Positions 1-6,778 of a stretch of 13,539 bases of DNA are shown here, piece by piece. The notes below the pieces were generated by a model. The model did not search any database and had not been told where the DNA came from. It saw nothing but the letters and a program-made list of their open reading frames with translations. Numbering within the stretch: position 1 is the stretch's first letter; each line of letters opens with the position of its first letter. The stretch is from Methanobacteriota archaeon (GTDB taxonomy: Archaea > Thermoplasmatota > Thermoplasmata > Methanomassiliicoccales > Methanomethylophilaceae), in NCBI GenBank assembly GCA_012719315.1, contig JAAYAP010000047.1, positions 1-13,539 on the forward strand, in the 5' to 3' direction. Made by a program: the position numbers and the translations under genes.

Positions 1-603
1 CAGCTGCTGCTGCATGATGTTACGCGTCTGCGCATCCAACGCGCCGAAGGGCTCGTCCATGAGCGTGACGTTGGGGCGGTTGACGAACGCCCTGGCGATG
101 CCGACGCGTTGCTTCATGCCGCCGGACAGTTCGTGCACACGGGCATCGGCGAATTACTCCAGGCCGACGATCTTCAGATACCGCTCGACCTTGTCGAAGC
201 GTTCCGCCTTGGGCATGCCGGACAACTCCAGTCCGAACTCCACGTTCCTGCGCACCGATCTCCAGGGGAAGAGCGCGAAATCCTGGAACACCATGCCGCG
301 GTCCGGCCCCGGCTTGTGGCACACGGTCCCGCCGATGGAGATCGTGCCCGCGGTCGGCTCCTGCAACCCGGCTATGGAGCGGAGGATGGTCGTCTTGCCG
401 CACCCCGAAGGGCCGACGATCGCCACCAGCTCTCCTTTCTTCACGTCGAGCGAGAAATCCTCGATCGCCACCGTCTCCTTCTGATCGGTCTTGAAAACCA
501 CCCTGAGGTTCCTGATGCTCAGCAACGTCTCCCCCTCGGGGATCGTGTCGTAGTACTCCTTGGAACGGCAGACGCCCTTCTCGGCCGGCTTGATGCCCGT
601 CAT
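1..603 (-). pseudogene. ABC importer ATPase (TauB/SsuB/NrtD type), interrupted by in-frame TAA, runs off the window
   Basis: This would be the cytoplasmic ATPase that powers the importer encoded just upstream. The first 149 codons carry Walker A (GPSGCGKTT, residues 64-72) and the Q-loop region (MVFQDFALFPW, about 104-114), typical of sulfonate/taurine/nitrate transporters. After GLE the frame meets TAA (154-156). The same frame then continues with FADARVHELSGGMKQRVGIA, Walker B/D-loop (VTLMDEPFGALDAQTR) and 51 open codons to the window edge, so both halves of one normal protein are in phase. The codon replaced by TAA fits a single substitution from AAA, GAA or CAA. The start is the ATG at 603, overlapping the permease stop (ATGA), with an unusually long N-terminal lead of about 28 residues before the ABC fold. 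The gene may be a recent pseudogene, a read-through case, or a sequencing error. The first fragment alone lacks the signature and Walker B and could not hydrolyse ATP. The 3' end is not visible. Confidence 0.85.
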
Positions 604-1409
604 GTCTCCACCCCCATCTGCTTGGAGACGAACCGGTGCACGTAATCGGCCACGCCGGTTGTCAGCAGCCCGAGTGCCGCGATCACGATGATCGCCGCAT
701 AGGCTCCCGGCCAATACCCGGCGGTCGCCTGCTCGGCCAGCAGGAACCCTATGCCCCCGAGCGGGGTCGCGTAGAGTTCGGCGGCCACGATGCACATCCA
801 GCCGATCCCCAGCCCGACCTTGATGCCGTTCATTATGTACGGCACGGTCGAGGGGAGCAGGACCTTGGTGAAGATCTGGGCATCGGATGCGCCCAGCGTC
901 TTGGCGGCATCGATGAGCGACGGCTCTATCTTCTTGACTCCGAAGACCACATTGGTCAGCAACGGGAAGAATATACCCACGAACACCACCAGGACCGGCC
1001 CGGTCTTGTAGTCGATCGCCAGCATGAAGATCGGAGCCCAGGCGATCGGAGCGATCGGCCTGAGGATCTCGATGACCGGCGTGGCCAGCTCGTTGAGGGT
1101 CTTGAACGTGCCCAGCAACAGCCCCAGCGGCACCGTCACCGCCAGCGCCAGGAGGAATCCCTTGAGGAAGGTGGACATGCTCGCTGTCACGTACGTGCCC
1201 AACGAGACCCCTGTCATCGTATCCCCGTGGCGGATCAGGTTGATGAGCGCGTCGAAGGTCATCTTCGGAGTCGGTATGGCGGGAGTGCCGGCGATGGTCG
1301 CCACCCCCCACCAGACCAACATGAATATCGACAGGGAGATGATGAACAGCAGCACCATCCTCGCGAACCGGTGGTACTTGTTGTGCTTGTCGTACATTGG
1401 CTGCATCAT
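600..1409 (-). CDS. ABC importer permease (TauC/SsuC type)
   Basis: Integral membrane subunit of a sulfonate/taurine/nitrate-class ABC importer, 269 residues, a normal length for the family. Hydrophobic segments are visible near residues 17-40, 80-100, 113-131, 136-157, about 190-212 and 236-252. The cytoplasmic coupling (EAA) loop reads DAAKTLGASDAQIFTKVLLP (168-187), which docks into the ATPase. The segment RPIAPIAWAPI is also typical. It lies second in the operon, 14 bp after the binding-protein stop, and overlaps the ATPase start by 4 bp (ATGA), which implies translational coupling. Start choice is uncertain: ATG codons at 1409, 1406 and 1397 are in frame, and a G-run lies directly in front of 1409, so 1406 or 1397 have better spacing. 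The product looks intact, but its ATPase partner is interrupted, so the transporter may not work unless the stop is bypassed or another ATPase substitutes. Confidence 0.93.
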   Translation of the reverse strand: MMQPMYDKHNKYHRFARMVLLFIISLSIFMLVWWGVATIAGTPAIPTPKMTFDALINLIRHGDTMTGVSLGTYVTASMSTFLKGFLLALAVTVPLGLLLGTFKTLNELATPVIEILRPIAPIAWAPIFMLAIDYKTGPVLVVFVGIFFPLLTNVVFGVKKIEPSLIDAAKTLGASDAQIFTKVLLPSTVPYIMNGIKVGLGIGWMCIVAAELYATPLGGIGFLLAEQATAGYWPGAYAAIIVIAALGLLTTGVADYVHRFVSKQMGVET

Positions 1410-1423
1410 CCCCCGTCAAACCT

Positions 1424-2608
1424 TCATGCCTTAATAAGTTGGCTGTTTATCGTGGCGATCGTCGCCGGCGGAGCGCCCAGCAAACCGAAGCTCGCCGTGC
1501 CGTTCTGGATCGACACCGCCACACCCGCGCCGTTCGCCGCGGAGGACAGGCTGACGTTTATGCCGTGATCGGCAAAGAACCCCTTGTACATCGCGGCGTG
1601 CAGGGCGATCTGATGGATGTCCCCGGCGATGACCGCGACGGTGACCGTGGTCCTCGGACCGGTGACGTCGGCGTCTTCCAAGGCGTCGGACAGGTAACTG
1701 CCGTCGATGAACCTTTCCACGAACGCCTCCGAATCGGCGAAGCCGAGATCCTTCACGCTCTTCTGCAGCTGATTCAACGCATCCAAGGTGTCGATCAGGT
1801 CCGAGACGCTCGCCTTCAGATCCGCCAGCGGATCGTCTGTTCCGGAACCGTAGGTGTAAGTGATGGTCTCCAATGCGGCCTTGACCGTGTCCTCCGTGAA
1901 CGCCATGCCGGTCTTGTCGATGGCCAGATTCACCAGTTCCTGGTAATAGTCGGAATCCGGATGTTCGAGTGCGTGATTCACCCAATCGACTCCGTCGATA
2001 TAGCCTGCGAGGAACCTGACGGTCGCATCCTCGTTCGATCCCAGGAAGGAATTGGAACCTGCCAGTATGCAGCAGGGGTGACCGGGGAAGATATCGTTGG
2101 TGAGCGCCAGCGACGTGAAGCGGCCGCCCGCGTCATCGACGATCGCCTGGTACTGCGGCTGCCACAGGATGCCTCCGTTGATGATCGAATCCTCGAGCGC
2201 CCCGACCGCGTTGGTCACATTCGAAACGTAATAGACCGTATCGGACTTCAGAGCGCTGCCGACCTGGTACAATCTGAATTTGAGCCCCAGCTGCTCCTCG
2301 ACGATCGTCTGCAGCTGCACATGCTGGATGGAGGTCGTGCCCGGCGTCCCCATGATCAGCTTGCTCCACGCGGGCGCATTGCTTTCATCGATCGTGATCG
2401 CACCGAGCTCGTCGGCGGAATAGAATTCCGACAGACCGCCCCTATCACTCAGAACGCTCTCTTTGATGTACAGCCCCGAACCCTCGGTGTTGACCTGGGC
2501 GATGACCGAGAACGAGCTGTCCCTGTCTTTGTCCATGACGACATACACTGCAACGGCGGCGACGGCGAGCAACGCCACCGCGGCCACTGCGACCACCTTC
2601 TTATTCAT
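1424..2608 (-). CDS. ABC importer substrate-binding protein, TauA/SsuA-like with circularly permuted halves
   Basis: Extracytoplasmic solute-binding protein of 394 residues. Residues 1-25 form a hydrophobic signal/anchor with no lipobox cysteine, so it is probably held by an uncleaved N-terminal helix. The order of the conserved blocks is rearranged. Residues 34-310 match what is normally the second part of TauA/SsuA-like proteins: SVIAQVNTEGSGLY at 34-47, GTPGTTSIQH at 87-96, the NDIFPGHPCC block at 171-180, and FVERFIDGSYLSDALED at the end. Residues 321-394 match what is normally the beginning: TVTVAVIAGDIHQIALHAAM, YKGFFADHGINV, and FGLLGAPPATIATINSQ. Joining residue 394 back to residue 33 restores the usual order. 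The start ATG at 2608 has a good Shine-Dalgarno AGAGGT (2617-2622). It is the first gene of the operon. The ligand is unknown; a sulfonate such as taurine or coenzyme M is only a guess from the family. Confidence 0.9.
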   Translation of the reverse strand: MNKKVVAVAAVALLAVAAVAVYVVMDKDRDSSFSVIAQVNTEGSGLYIKESVLSDRGGLSEFYSADELGAITIDESNAPAWSKLIMGTPGTTSIQHVQLQTIVEEQLGLKFRLYQVGSALKSDTVYYVSNVTNAVGALEDSIINGGILWQPQYQAIVDDAGGRFTSLALTNDIFPGHPCCILAGSNSFLGSNEDATVRFLAGYIDGVDWVNHALEHPDSDYYQELVNLAIDKTGMAFTEDTVKAALETITYTYGSGTDDPLADLKASVSDLIDTLDALNQLQKSVKDLGFADSEAFVERFIDGSYLSDALEDADVTGPRTTVTVAVIAGDIHQIALHAAMYKGFFADHGINVSLSSAANGAGVAVSIQNGTASFGLLGAPPATIATINSQLIKA

Positions 2609-2642
2609 ATGGATATACCTCTATTGGGAGAAAGGTGATTCG

Positions 2643-2683
2643 GGATTATATTATCCTATTGGATGTTATTATCCTGATTAGGA
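2643..2683 (-). promoter_or_regulatory. AT-rich promoter of the importer operon with an 18-bp tandem repeat
   Basis: Two 18-bp units (2643-2660 and 2661-2678) match at 14 of 18 positions; each has the form GGAT-N6-ATCC. A further AGGA at 2680-2683 completes TCCT-GATT-AGGA. The GGAT/ATCC blocks recur about every 8-10 bp, close to one helical turn. An AT-rich stretch inside the first unit (minus strand ATAATATAA) sits about 40 bp before the binding-protein start and can serve as a TATA box. The arrangement suggests a repressor or activator binding on one DNA face and covering the TATA box. The regulator is not identified. Confidence 0.5.
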
Positions 2684-2736
2684 GAATACATGCGCCGTCA
2701 TCAACTTTTGTCAGATAAGGAAGCGCCGACCGTCCG

Positions 2737-2755
2737 CGCGGCGTCACTCGCCGCG
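2737..2755 (-). other. Hairpin downstream of tRNA-Leu
   Basis: CGCGGCG and CGCCGCG form a perfect 7-bp stem with a 5-base loop (TCACT). It lies about 45 bp past the 3' end of the tRNA, in the gap before the importer promoter. It could help end or process the tRNA transcript. There is no U-tract directly after it, so a terminator call is weak. Confidence 0.3.
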
Positions 2756-2799
2756 GCATCCGGAGCGGCACGGGATCCCGGAGCACACGGCGGTGAGGA

Positions 2800-2885
2800 T
2801 GGTGCAGGGGAGGGGATTCGAACCCCCGGAACACTAAGTACAGGATCCTAAGTCCTGCGCCTTTACCAGACTCGGCAACCCCTGC
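2800..2885 (-). tRNA. tRNA-Leu (anticodon UAG)
   Basis: The acceptor stem pairs GCAGGGG (2885-2879) with CCCCTGC (2810-2804), followed by discriminator A (2803) and an encoded CCA (2802-2800). The anticodon stem CAGGA/TCCTG encloses the loop CTTAGGA, giving anticodon UAG, which reads the leucine codon CUA. The T-loop is TTCGAAT on a GGGGG/CCCCT stem. The D-arm carries GCC...GGC, and a long variable arm makes it a class II tRNA, as expected for leucine. No intron is seen. It is transcribed away from iorA from a shared AT-rich spacer. The anticodon should not be confused with an amber suppressor, which would be CUA. Confidence 0.96.
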
Positions 2886-2928
2886 CCGGGGCTCTGTAGC
2901 TGATTCGGATTATTATTGTTTACTCTCG

Positions 2929-2945
2929 AAAGATAATATAAACGT
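2929..2945. promoter_or_regulatory. Shared divergent TATA region for tRNA-Leu and iorA
   Basis: The element AGATAATATAAAC reads as a TATA box on the plus strand (AATATAAA, about 2935-2942) and as TTTATATTATC on the minus strand. A start site about 25 bp downstream on the plus strand would give a leader of roughly 10-20 bases before the iorA ATG. On the minus strand it would give a short leader before the tRNA. A second AT-rich box at 2906-2918 (AATAATAATCC on the minus strand) could instead serve the tRNA. Confidence 0.5.
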
Positions 2946-2978
2946 CCAGCGGATACACCGTCAATCAAAGTGATGCAT

Positions 2979-4799
2979 ATGGCTGTAGTTCCTAAAGAGG
3001 GAAGCCGGCAACTGCTTCTGGGCAACGAGGCGATCGTCCGCGGCCTGGTCGAGGCGGGCGTCGGATTCGCATCGACATACCCTGGCACGCCGTCTTCGGA
3101 GATCGGCAACATCCTCGAGGTCATCGCCCCCGATTCGGGTATGTATTTCGAGTTCTCGTCCAATGAGAAGATCGCTCTGGAGACCGCCGCGGCCGCCGCG
3201 GTCTCGGGAGTGCGGTCGTTCGCATTCATGAAGCATGTGGGCGTCAACGTGGCCGCCGATGCGCTGATGACCCTGGCCTACTCGGGGATCAGAAGCGGCA
3301 TGCTGATCATGTCGGCGGACGATCCGTCGGCGCACAGTTCGCAGAACGAGCAGGACAACCGGTACTACGCCACCCTGTCGATGCTCCCGATGGTCGAACC
3401 CTCGACTCCGCAGGAGGCCAAGGACATGGTCGCCGAAGCCTACCGGATCTCCGAGGAACTGGCCGTGCCGGTCATCTACAGGACCACGACCAGGGTCAAC
3501 CACGCCCGTTCGATCGTGGAGTACGGCTCCGTCGGAGAGACGAAGGCCAAAGGGCATTTCGAGAAGGACGACCGCAGGTTCGTCAGCATACCCGCCCACG
3601 CCCGCATGAACAGGGTCAGGCTCCTCGAGGCCGAACGCAGAGCGGCGGAGCTGTCGGAGGCCTCGCCTCTCAACTTCGTCGACGGGGAAGGCGGTGTCGG
3701 GATCATCACCGCCGGCGTCACGTACACGTACGTCAAGGAGTTCACCTCGGGCGCTTCGATACTGAAATTGGGATTCACCAATCCGCTTCCCGAGAGGATG
3801 ATCGCGGATTTCATCAGGGGGAAGAAGCACATCATCGTCGTGGAGGAGCTGGAGCCCTTCCTGGAGGATCAGGTCCTCAGGATCTGCGCGCAGAACGGGC
3901 TCGCCGTCCCGGTGTACGGCAAACGGTCCGGGCACCTGCCCCGGCAGTGGGAGTTCTCCCCCGACACGCTCAAAGGCGTATCGACGTTGACCGAGGTGCG
4001 GGAGACCCCCGCGCCTCTGACCGGATGCGACGTCAAGCTGCCGGGCAGACCGCCCACCCTCTGCGCCGGCTGTCCGCACCGGGGCATCTTCGCCGCGACC
4101 AAGAAGGCCGTGGGCGACCGACCCCATGTGTACTGCTCCGACATCGGCTGCTACACCCTCGGCGTCCAGGATCCGTTCAACACGGCGGACGTCGTCATCT
4201 GCATGGGCGGGGGGCTGGGCACGGCCGGGGGCTTCTCGGAGGCGACCGATCAGAAGGCGATCGCGTTCATCGGCGACTCCACCTTCTTCCATTCAGGTAT
4301 AACGCCGTTGACCTCGGCGCTGTTCAACGGGCACGAGATGGTGGCGGTCATCCTCGACAACAGGACGACCGCGATGACCGGCCATCAGCCCAACCCGGGC
4401 ACCGGCCGGTCGTTCGGCAACGTGAACACCGCGGGCCTGGACATCGAGACCGTCGTCAGAGGACTCGGCGTCGGGTTCGTCAGGACCGTGGATCCGTATA
4501 ACGTGAAGGACACGATCAAGACGATGAAGGAGGCCGTCGACCACAAGGGGCTCGCCGTGGTCATCTCCAAGAGGGAATGCCCTCTGGACCTCAAGCGCCG
4601 GAAGACGCTCTCGTGCAAGCCCTACGCGGTCGACGCGGACAAATGCATCAGATGCTACACCTGCCTGAAGATGATCGCCTGCCCGGCGCTCATCAAGGGC
4701 AGGGACGGCACACTCACCATCGATGTGACGCAATGCATCGGCTGCGGCATGTGCGCCGATGTCTGCCCCAAGGACGCGATCGGGGAGGTGTGGACATGA
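2979..4799 (+). CDS. iorA: Indolepyruvate:ferredoxin oxidoreductase, alpha subunit
   Basis: Catalytic subunit that converts aryl-pyruvates (from Trp, Phe, Tyr) plus CoA to aryl-acetyl-CoA, CO2 and reduced ferredoxin. In some methanogens it also works backwards to make aromatic amino acids. The N-terminus has the LLGNEAI...STYPGTPSSEI block typical of the family. CAGCPHRGIF lies near residue 362. A thiamine diphosphate motif runs from GDSTFFHSG (about 432) to LDNRT (about 459). The C-terminus carries two [4Fe-4S] ferredoxin motifs, CIRCYTCLKMIACP (from about 556) and CIGCGMCADVCP (from about 586). The length of 606 residues is normal. GTG 2970 and ATG 2973 are also in frame. ATG 2979 is preferred because GTGAT just before it can pair with the 16S rRNA 3' end, the same layout as at the RHH gene start. 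It overlaps iorB by 4 bp. Confidence 0.96.
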   Translation: MAVVPKEGSRQLLLGNEAIVRGLVEAGVGFASTYPGTPSSEIGNILEVIAPDSGMYFEFSSNEKIALETAAAAAVSGVRSFAFMKHVGVNVAADALMTLAYSGIRSGMLIMSADDPSAHSSQNEQDNRYYATLSMLPMVEPSTPQEAKDMVAEAYRISEELAVPVIYRTTTRVNHARSIVEYGSVGETKAKGHFEKDDRRFVSIPAHARMNRVRLLEAERRAAELSEASPLNFVDGEGGVGIITAGVTYTYVKEFTSGASILKLGFTNPLPERMIADFIRGKKHIIVVEELEPFLEDQVLRICAQNGLAVPVYGKRSGHLPRQWEFSPDTLKGVSTLTEVRETPAPLTGCDVKLPGRPPTLCAGCPHRGIFAATKKAVGDRPHVYCSDIGCYTLGVQDPFNTADVVICMGGGLGTAGGFSEATDQKAIAFIGDSTFFHSGITPLTSALFNGHEMVAVILDNRTTAMTGHQPNPGTGRSFGNVNTAGLDIETVVRGLGVGFVRTVDPYNVKDTIKTMKEAVDHKGLAVVISKRECPLDLKRRKTLSCKPYAVDADKCIRCYTCLKMIACPALIKGRDGTLTIDVTQCIGCGMCADVCPKDAIGEVWT

Positions 4800-5392
4800 A
4801 GTACACGGTGCAGATCGTCGGCGTCGGAGGACAGGGGGTGCTGATGGCATCCATGGTGCTCGGCAACGCGGCCATGGCGGCGGGACACGATGTGTCGATG
4901 AGTGAGGTGCACGGCATGGCCCAGAGAGGCGGCACGGTGCTCTCCACCCTGCGTTTCGGCGACGGCACGATCAGCCCGCTGGAGCCGCGCGGAGGCGCCG
5001 ACCTGATCATCGGCTTCGAACCCGTGGAGACCTGCAGGGCCGTGGACCTCGGCAACGAGGAGACGACGTTCCTGATGAACCTCGACCCGATCTACCCCTC
5101 GATGGTGGCGGCGGGTTTCGAGGAGTACCCGCTGACCGAGGAGCTTGTCGGATCCATCAGGAAGGTCAGCGGCAAGGTACTCACGATCGAGGCTGGGGTG
5201 CTGGCCATCGAAGCGGGCAGGGCCGTGACCGCCAACGCGGTGATGATCGGCGCAGCCGCCGCGATTGACGGATTCCCCCTGCCCGCGGAACTGCTGAAGA
5301 AGACGCTCCTGGAGACCGTTCCCGAGAAATCCAAGGAACTCAACAACAAGGCGTTCGACCTCGGCTATGCGACGATGGCCGGCAGGAAGTGA
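4796..5392 (+). CDS. iorB: Indolepyruvate:ferredoxin oxidoreductase, beta subunit
   Basis: The 198-residue gamma-type (2-oxoacid oxidoreductase) domain that partners IorA in the cytoplasm. The N-terminus has the nucleotide/CoA-binding type glycine motif VGVGGQGVLMAS, followed by SEVHGMAQRGGTV, a hallmark of this family. The length matches the usual 190-210 residues. The ATG overlaps the iorA TGA as ATGA, and a strong Shine-Dalgarno GGGGAGGTG (4782-4790) lies inside the iorA end, so the two chains should be made in equal amounts. The gene ends 139 bp from the end of the convergent FtsZ-like gene. Nothing is unusual in the sequence. Confidence 0.96.
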   Translation: MKYTVQIVGVGGQGVLMASMVLGNAAMAAGHDVSMSEVHGMAQRGGTVLSTLRFGDGTISPLEPRGGADLIIGFEPVETCRAVDLGNEETTFLMNLDPIYPSMVAAGFEEYPLTEELVGSIRKVSGKVLTIEAGVLAIEAGRAVTANAVMIGAAAAIDGFPLPAELLKKTLLETVPEKSKELNNKAFDLGYATMAGRK

Positions 5393-5416
5393 ATCCCCGG
5401 CCAAAGGAGAACGTCC

Positions 5417-5429
5417 GACGGGAACCGTC
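5417..5429 (+). terminator. Small hairpin after iorB
   Basis: GACGG-GAA-CCGTC forms a perfect 5-bp stem 25 bp past the iorB stop, in the 139-bp gap between the convergent iorB and FtsZ-like genes. No U-rich tract follows. It is listed as a possible 3'-end element only. Confidence 0.2.
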
Positions 5430-5531
5430 AGATTCGCCTTCATGATCATGTACGGACCGGTCGTCCGGGAAGAATGGATCGGAGTATGCGCGCCCGGCGG
5501 CATCAGCGGAACGGGATGAACGGCCCAGGCA

Positions 5532-6248
5532 TCAGAACTGCGGGATCGCCATGGGCCGGATCTCGAATGCACTGTCGGCTCCGATGGAGCCTCCGTGCCC
5601 GGGATCGTCCGTCTTCGCGCCCAGCATCTCCTCCAGCACCTGGGGGATCCGGTCCGCCAGCTCGGAGATGTGCCTGCATACCGAAGCGTTGATCCCGGCC
5701 AGGACCTCGTCCATGGTGGAATCCGGCATGCATTCGATCCCGAGGTCGTTGCTCACCGTGGATACGTGGCTGCACACCGACCTCAAGACCTTCATGCCTT
5801 CGGCGGCGAGTCCGCACCTGCTCCCTTCGAACGAGAACGGCTCGACCGCGATCGCGAAAGTCAGGATGTCGAGCCGGTCGCAGAGTCCCGCGATGACGGA
5901 GACGGCGCCTGTCCCGGTTCCGCCGCCGAGTCCGGCGACGATGAAGACCACGTCGTTGCCCTCGAGGGAACGCATGATGCTGTCCTCGTGGGCCTGTGCG
6001 CAGAGCACGCCGGCGACGGCATCCCCGCGGACCCCTCCGCAGACATCCCCGTCGCGGATGCATACCTTGCGATCGGCGTGGACGGAACGGAGCGCGACCT
6101 CATCGGTGTTGATGGCGATGGTATTCACCGGCATCGCGGATTCATAGACTCCGCTGACAATGTTGCATCCGGCACCGCCTACACCCACAACCGCCATACG
6201 CGACCTAGGCAAGGCCATCGTACGCAATCCGATCATCGCTTCCGTCAT
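5532..6248 (-). CDS. Short FtsZ-like protein (GTP-binding half only)
   Basis: A 238-residue protein with the FtsZ/tubulin nucleotide-binding fold. It has AVVGVGGAGCNIV (about 19-31), NTIAINTDEVALRSVHADRK (42-61, equal to the FtsZ NTDAQAL block), the tubulin signature GLGGGTGTGA (106-115), VEPFSFEGSR (about 135-144) and VSNDLG (165-170). Archaeal FtsZ proteins usually have about 350-400 residues. This one stops where the central helix would lead to the T7 loop (NxDFAD), and neither that loop nor the C-terminal domain is present. It could bind GTP but not complete the inter-subunit catalytic site in the usual way. A role as a partner or regulator of a full FtsZ, or as a separate scaffold, is inference. 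The start ATG 6248 is preceded by GGGGAT. It is co-directional with the RHH gene 92 bp upstream. Confidence 0.8.
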   Translation of the reverse strand: MTEAMIGLRTMALPRSRMAVVGVGGAGCNIVSGVYESAMPVNTIAINTDEVALRSVHADRKVCIRDGDVCGGVRGDAVAGVLCAQAHEDSIMRSLEGNDVVFIVAGLGGGTGTGAVSVIAGLCDRLDILTFAIAVEPFSFEGSRCGLAAEGMKVLRSVCSHVSTVSNDLGIECMPDSTMDEVLAGINASVCRHISELADRIPQVLEEMLGAKTDDPGHGGSIGADSAFEIRPMAIPQF

Positions 6249-6275
6249 CTGTGCATCCCCATGCTGATCCGTGTG

Positions 6276-6324
6276 TCGTCTGACAGGACAGCGCTTGCGC
6301 GTTCCCATCCGTCCTGCCAGACGA
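6276..6324 (-). promoter_or_regulatory. 14-bp inverted repeat / RNA stem between the RHH gene and the FtsZ-like gene
   Basis: TCGTCTGACAGGAC (6276-6289) and GTCCTGCCAGACGA (6311-6324) are complementary except for one position. On the minus-strand RNA that position is a G-U pair, so all 14 pairs form, with a 21-base loop. It starts 16 bases after the RHH stop and ends 27 bases before the FtsZ-like ATG. It could set the ratio of the two products by processing, attenuation or mRNA protection. One arm also holds GTCTGACA, shared with the operator region at 6779-6809, so it may be a DNA-binding site too. Confidence 0.5.
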
Positions 6325-6340
6325 GCTGATTCCCATCCCT

Positions 6341-6706
6341 TCACTTGAACTGAGAGACCATCTGCGCCGCCTTGACGGCGCGGAGGATCACCTCGTCTCT
6401 GACTTCCTTCGGGACGATCACATCCAGGATACATCTCCTGGCGAACTCCTCTGCGGATATCGAACAAGTCCCATCCTTTTCGATACCCCTGAGGATCCCG
6501 AGCTGCATGTCGCTGAGACGGACGAAGATCCCTTCGTCGGATCCCGTTCCATCTGCACCGGCCTCCTTGGAGGCGATGTAGTGGACGATAGCCTCACGGA
6601 CGAAGTCCGACCGATTGCCAATACCGCTATCCGCCATGAAGTCCTCCATACGTTGGACGTCCTCGGCTCCCATCCTGATAGTGATCTTGGTGCTTTCTTC
6701 GGCCAT
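6341..6706 (-). CDS. Ribbon-helix-helix (CopG/CdrS-like) transcription regulator
   Basis: A 121-residue protein. Residues about 6-44 form an RHH DNA-binding domain: the strand STKITIRMG, then EDVQRMEDFMADSGIGNRSDFVREAIVHYI, with the usual G-N-R-S-D-F-V-R-E-A turn. The remaining 75 residues are a largely helical domain of unknown role (IFVRLSDMQLGILRGIEK ... EEFARRCI). RHH proteins bind DNA as dimers at short palindromes; a 19-bp palindrome lies directly before this gene's promoter. It leads a two-gene unit with the FtsZ-like gene, like cdrS-ftsZ2 in haloarchaea, where CdrS controls cell-division genes; a similar job here is inference. In-frame GTG 6715 and ATG 6712 also exist. ATG 6706 is preferred because GTGAT lies at the right place before it. 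Confidence 0.85.
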   Translation of the reverse strand: MAEESTKITIRMGAEDVQRMEDFMADSGIGNRSDFVREAIVHYIASKEAGADGTGSDEGIFVRLSDMQLGILRGIEKDGTCSISAEEFARRCILDVIVPKEVRDEVILRAVKAAQMVSQFK

Positions 6707-6754
6707 ATCCATCACGGTTTATGTTCGCAAGCCCATCCTTCTTGCAATCGATAT

Positions 6755-6778
6755 GTACGACGTACCGTATATTTAAAA
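6755..6778 (-). promoter_or_regulatory. Promoter of the RHH/FtsZ-like unit
   Basis: On the minus strand TTTTAAATATAC (6778-6767) is a good archaeal TATA box, about 65 bp before the RHH start. Just downstream, near the expected initiation region, GTACGACGTAC (6755-6765) is a perfect 5-1-5 palindrome that could be a second regulator site. Confidence 0.6.

Noticed and set aside
2690..2854. Small plus-strand open frame starting MRRHQLLSDKEAP
   Set aside because: It runs through the tRNA gene on the other strand and has no ribosome-binding site of its own.
2800..2885. tRNA with TAG in its anticodon as an amber or pyrrolysine tRNA
   Set aside because: Anticodon UAG reads the codon CUA (leucine). 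An amber-reading tRNA needs anticodon CUA, and the long variable arm fits tRNA-Leu.
5393..5531. Missing C-terminal half of the FtsZ-like gene hidden by a frameshift
   Set aside because: The 139-bp gap is too short and none of its frames resembles the FtsZ C-terminal domain.
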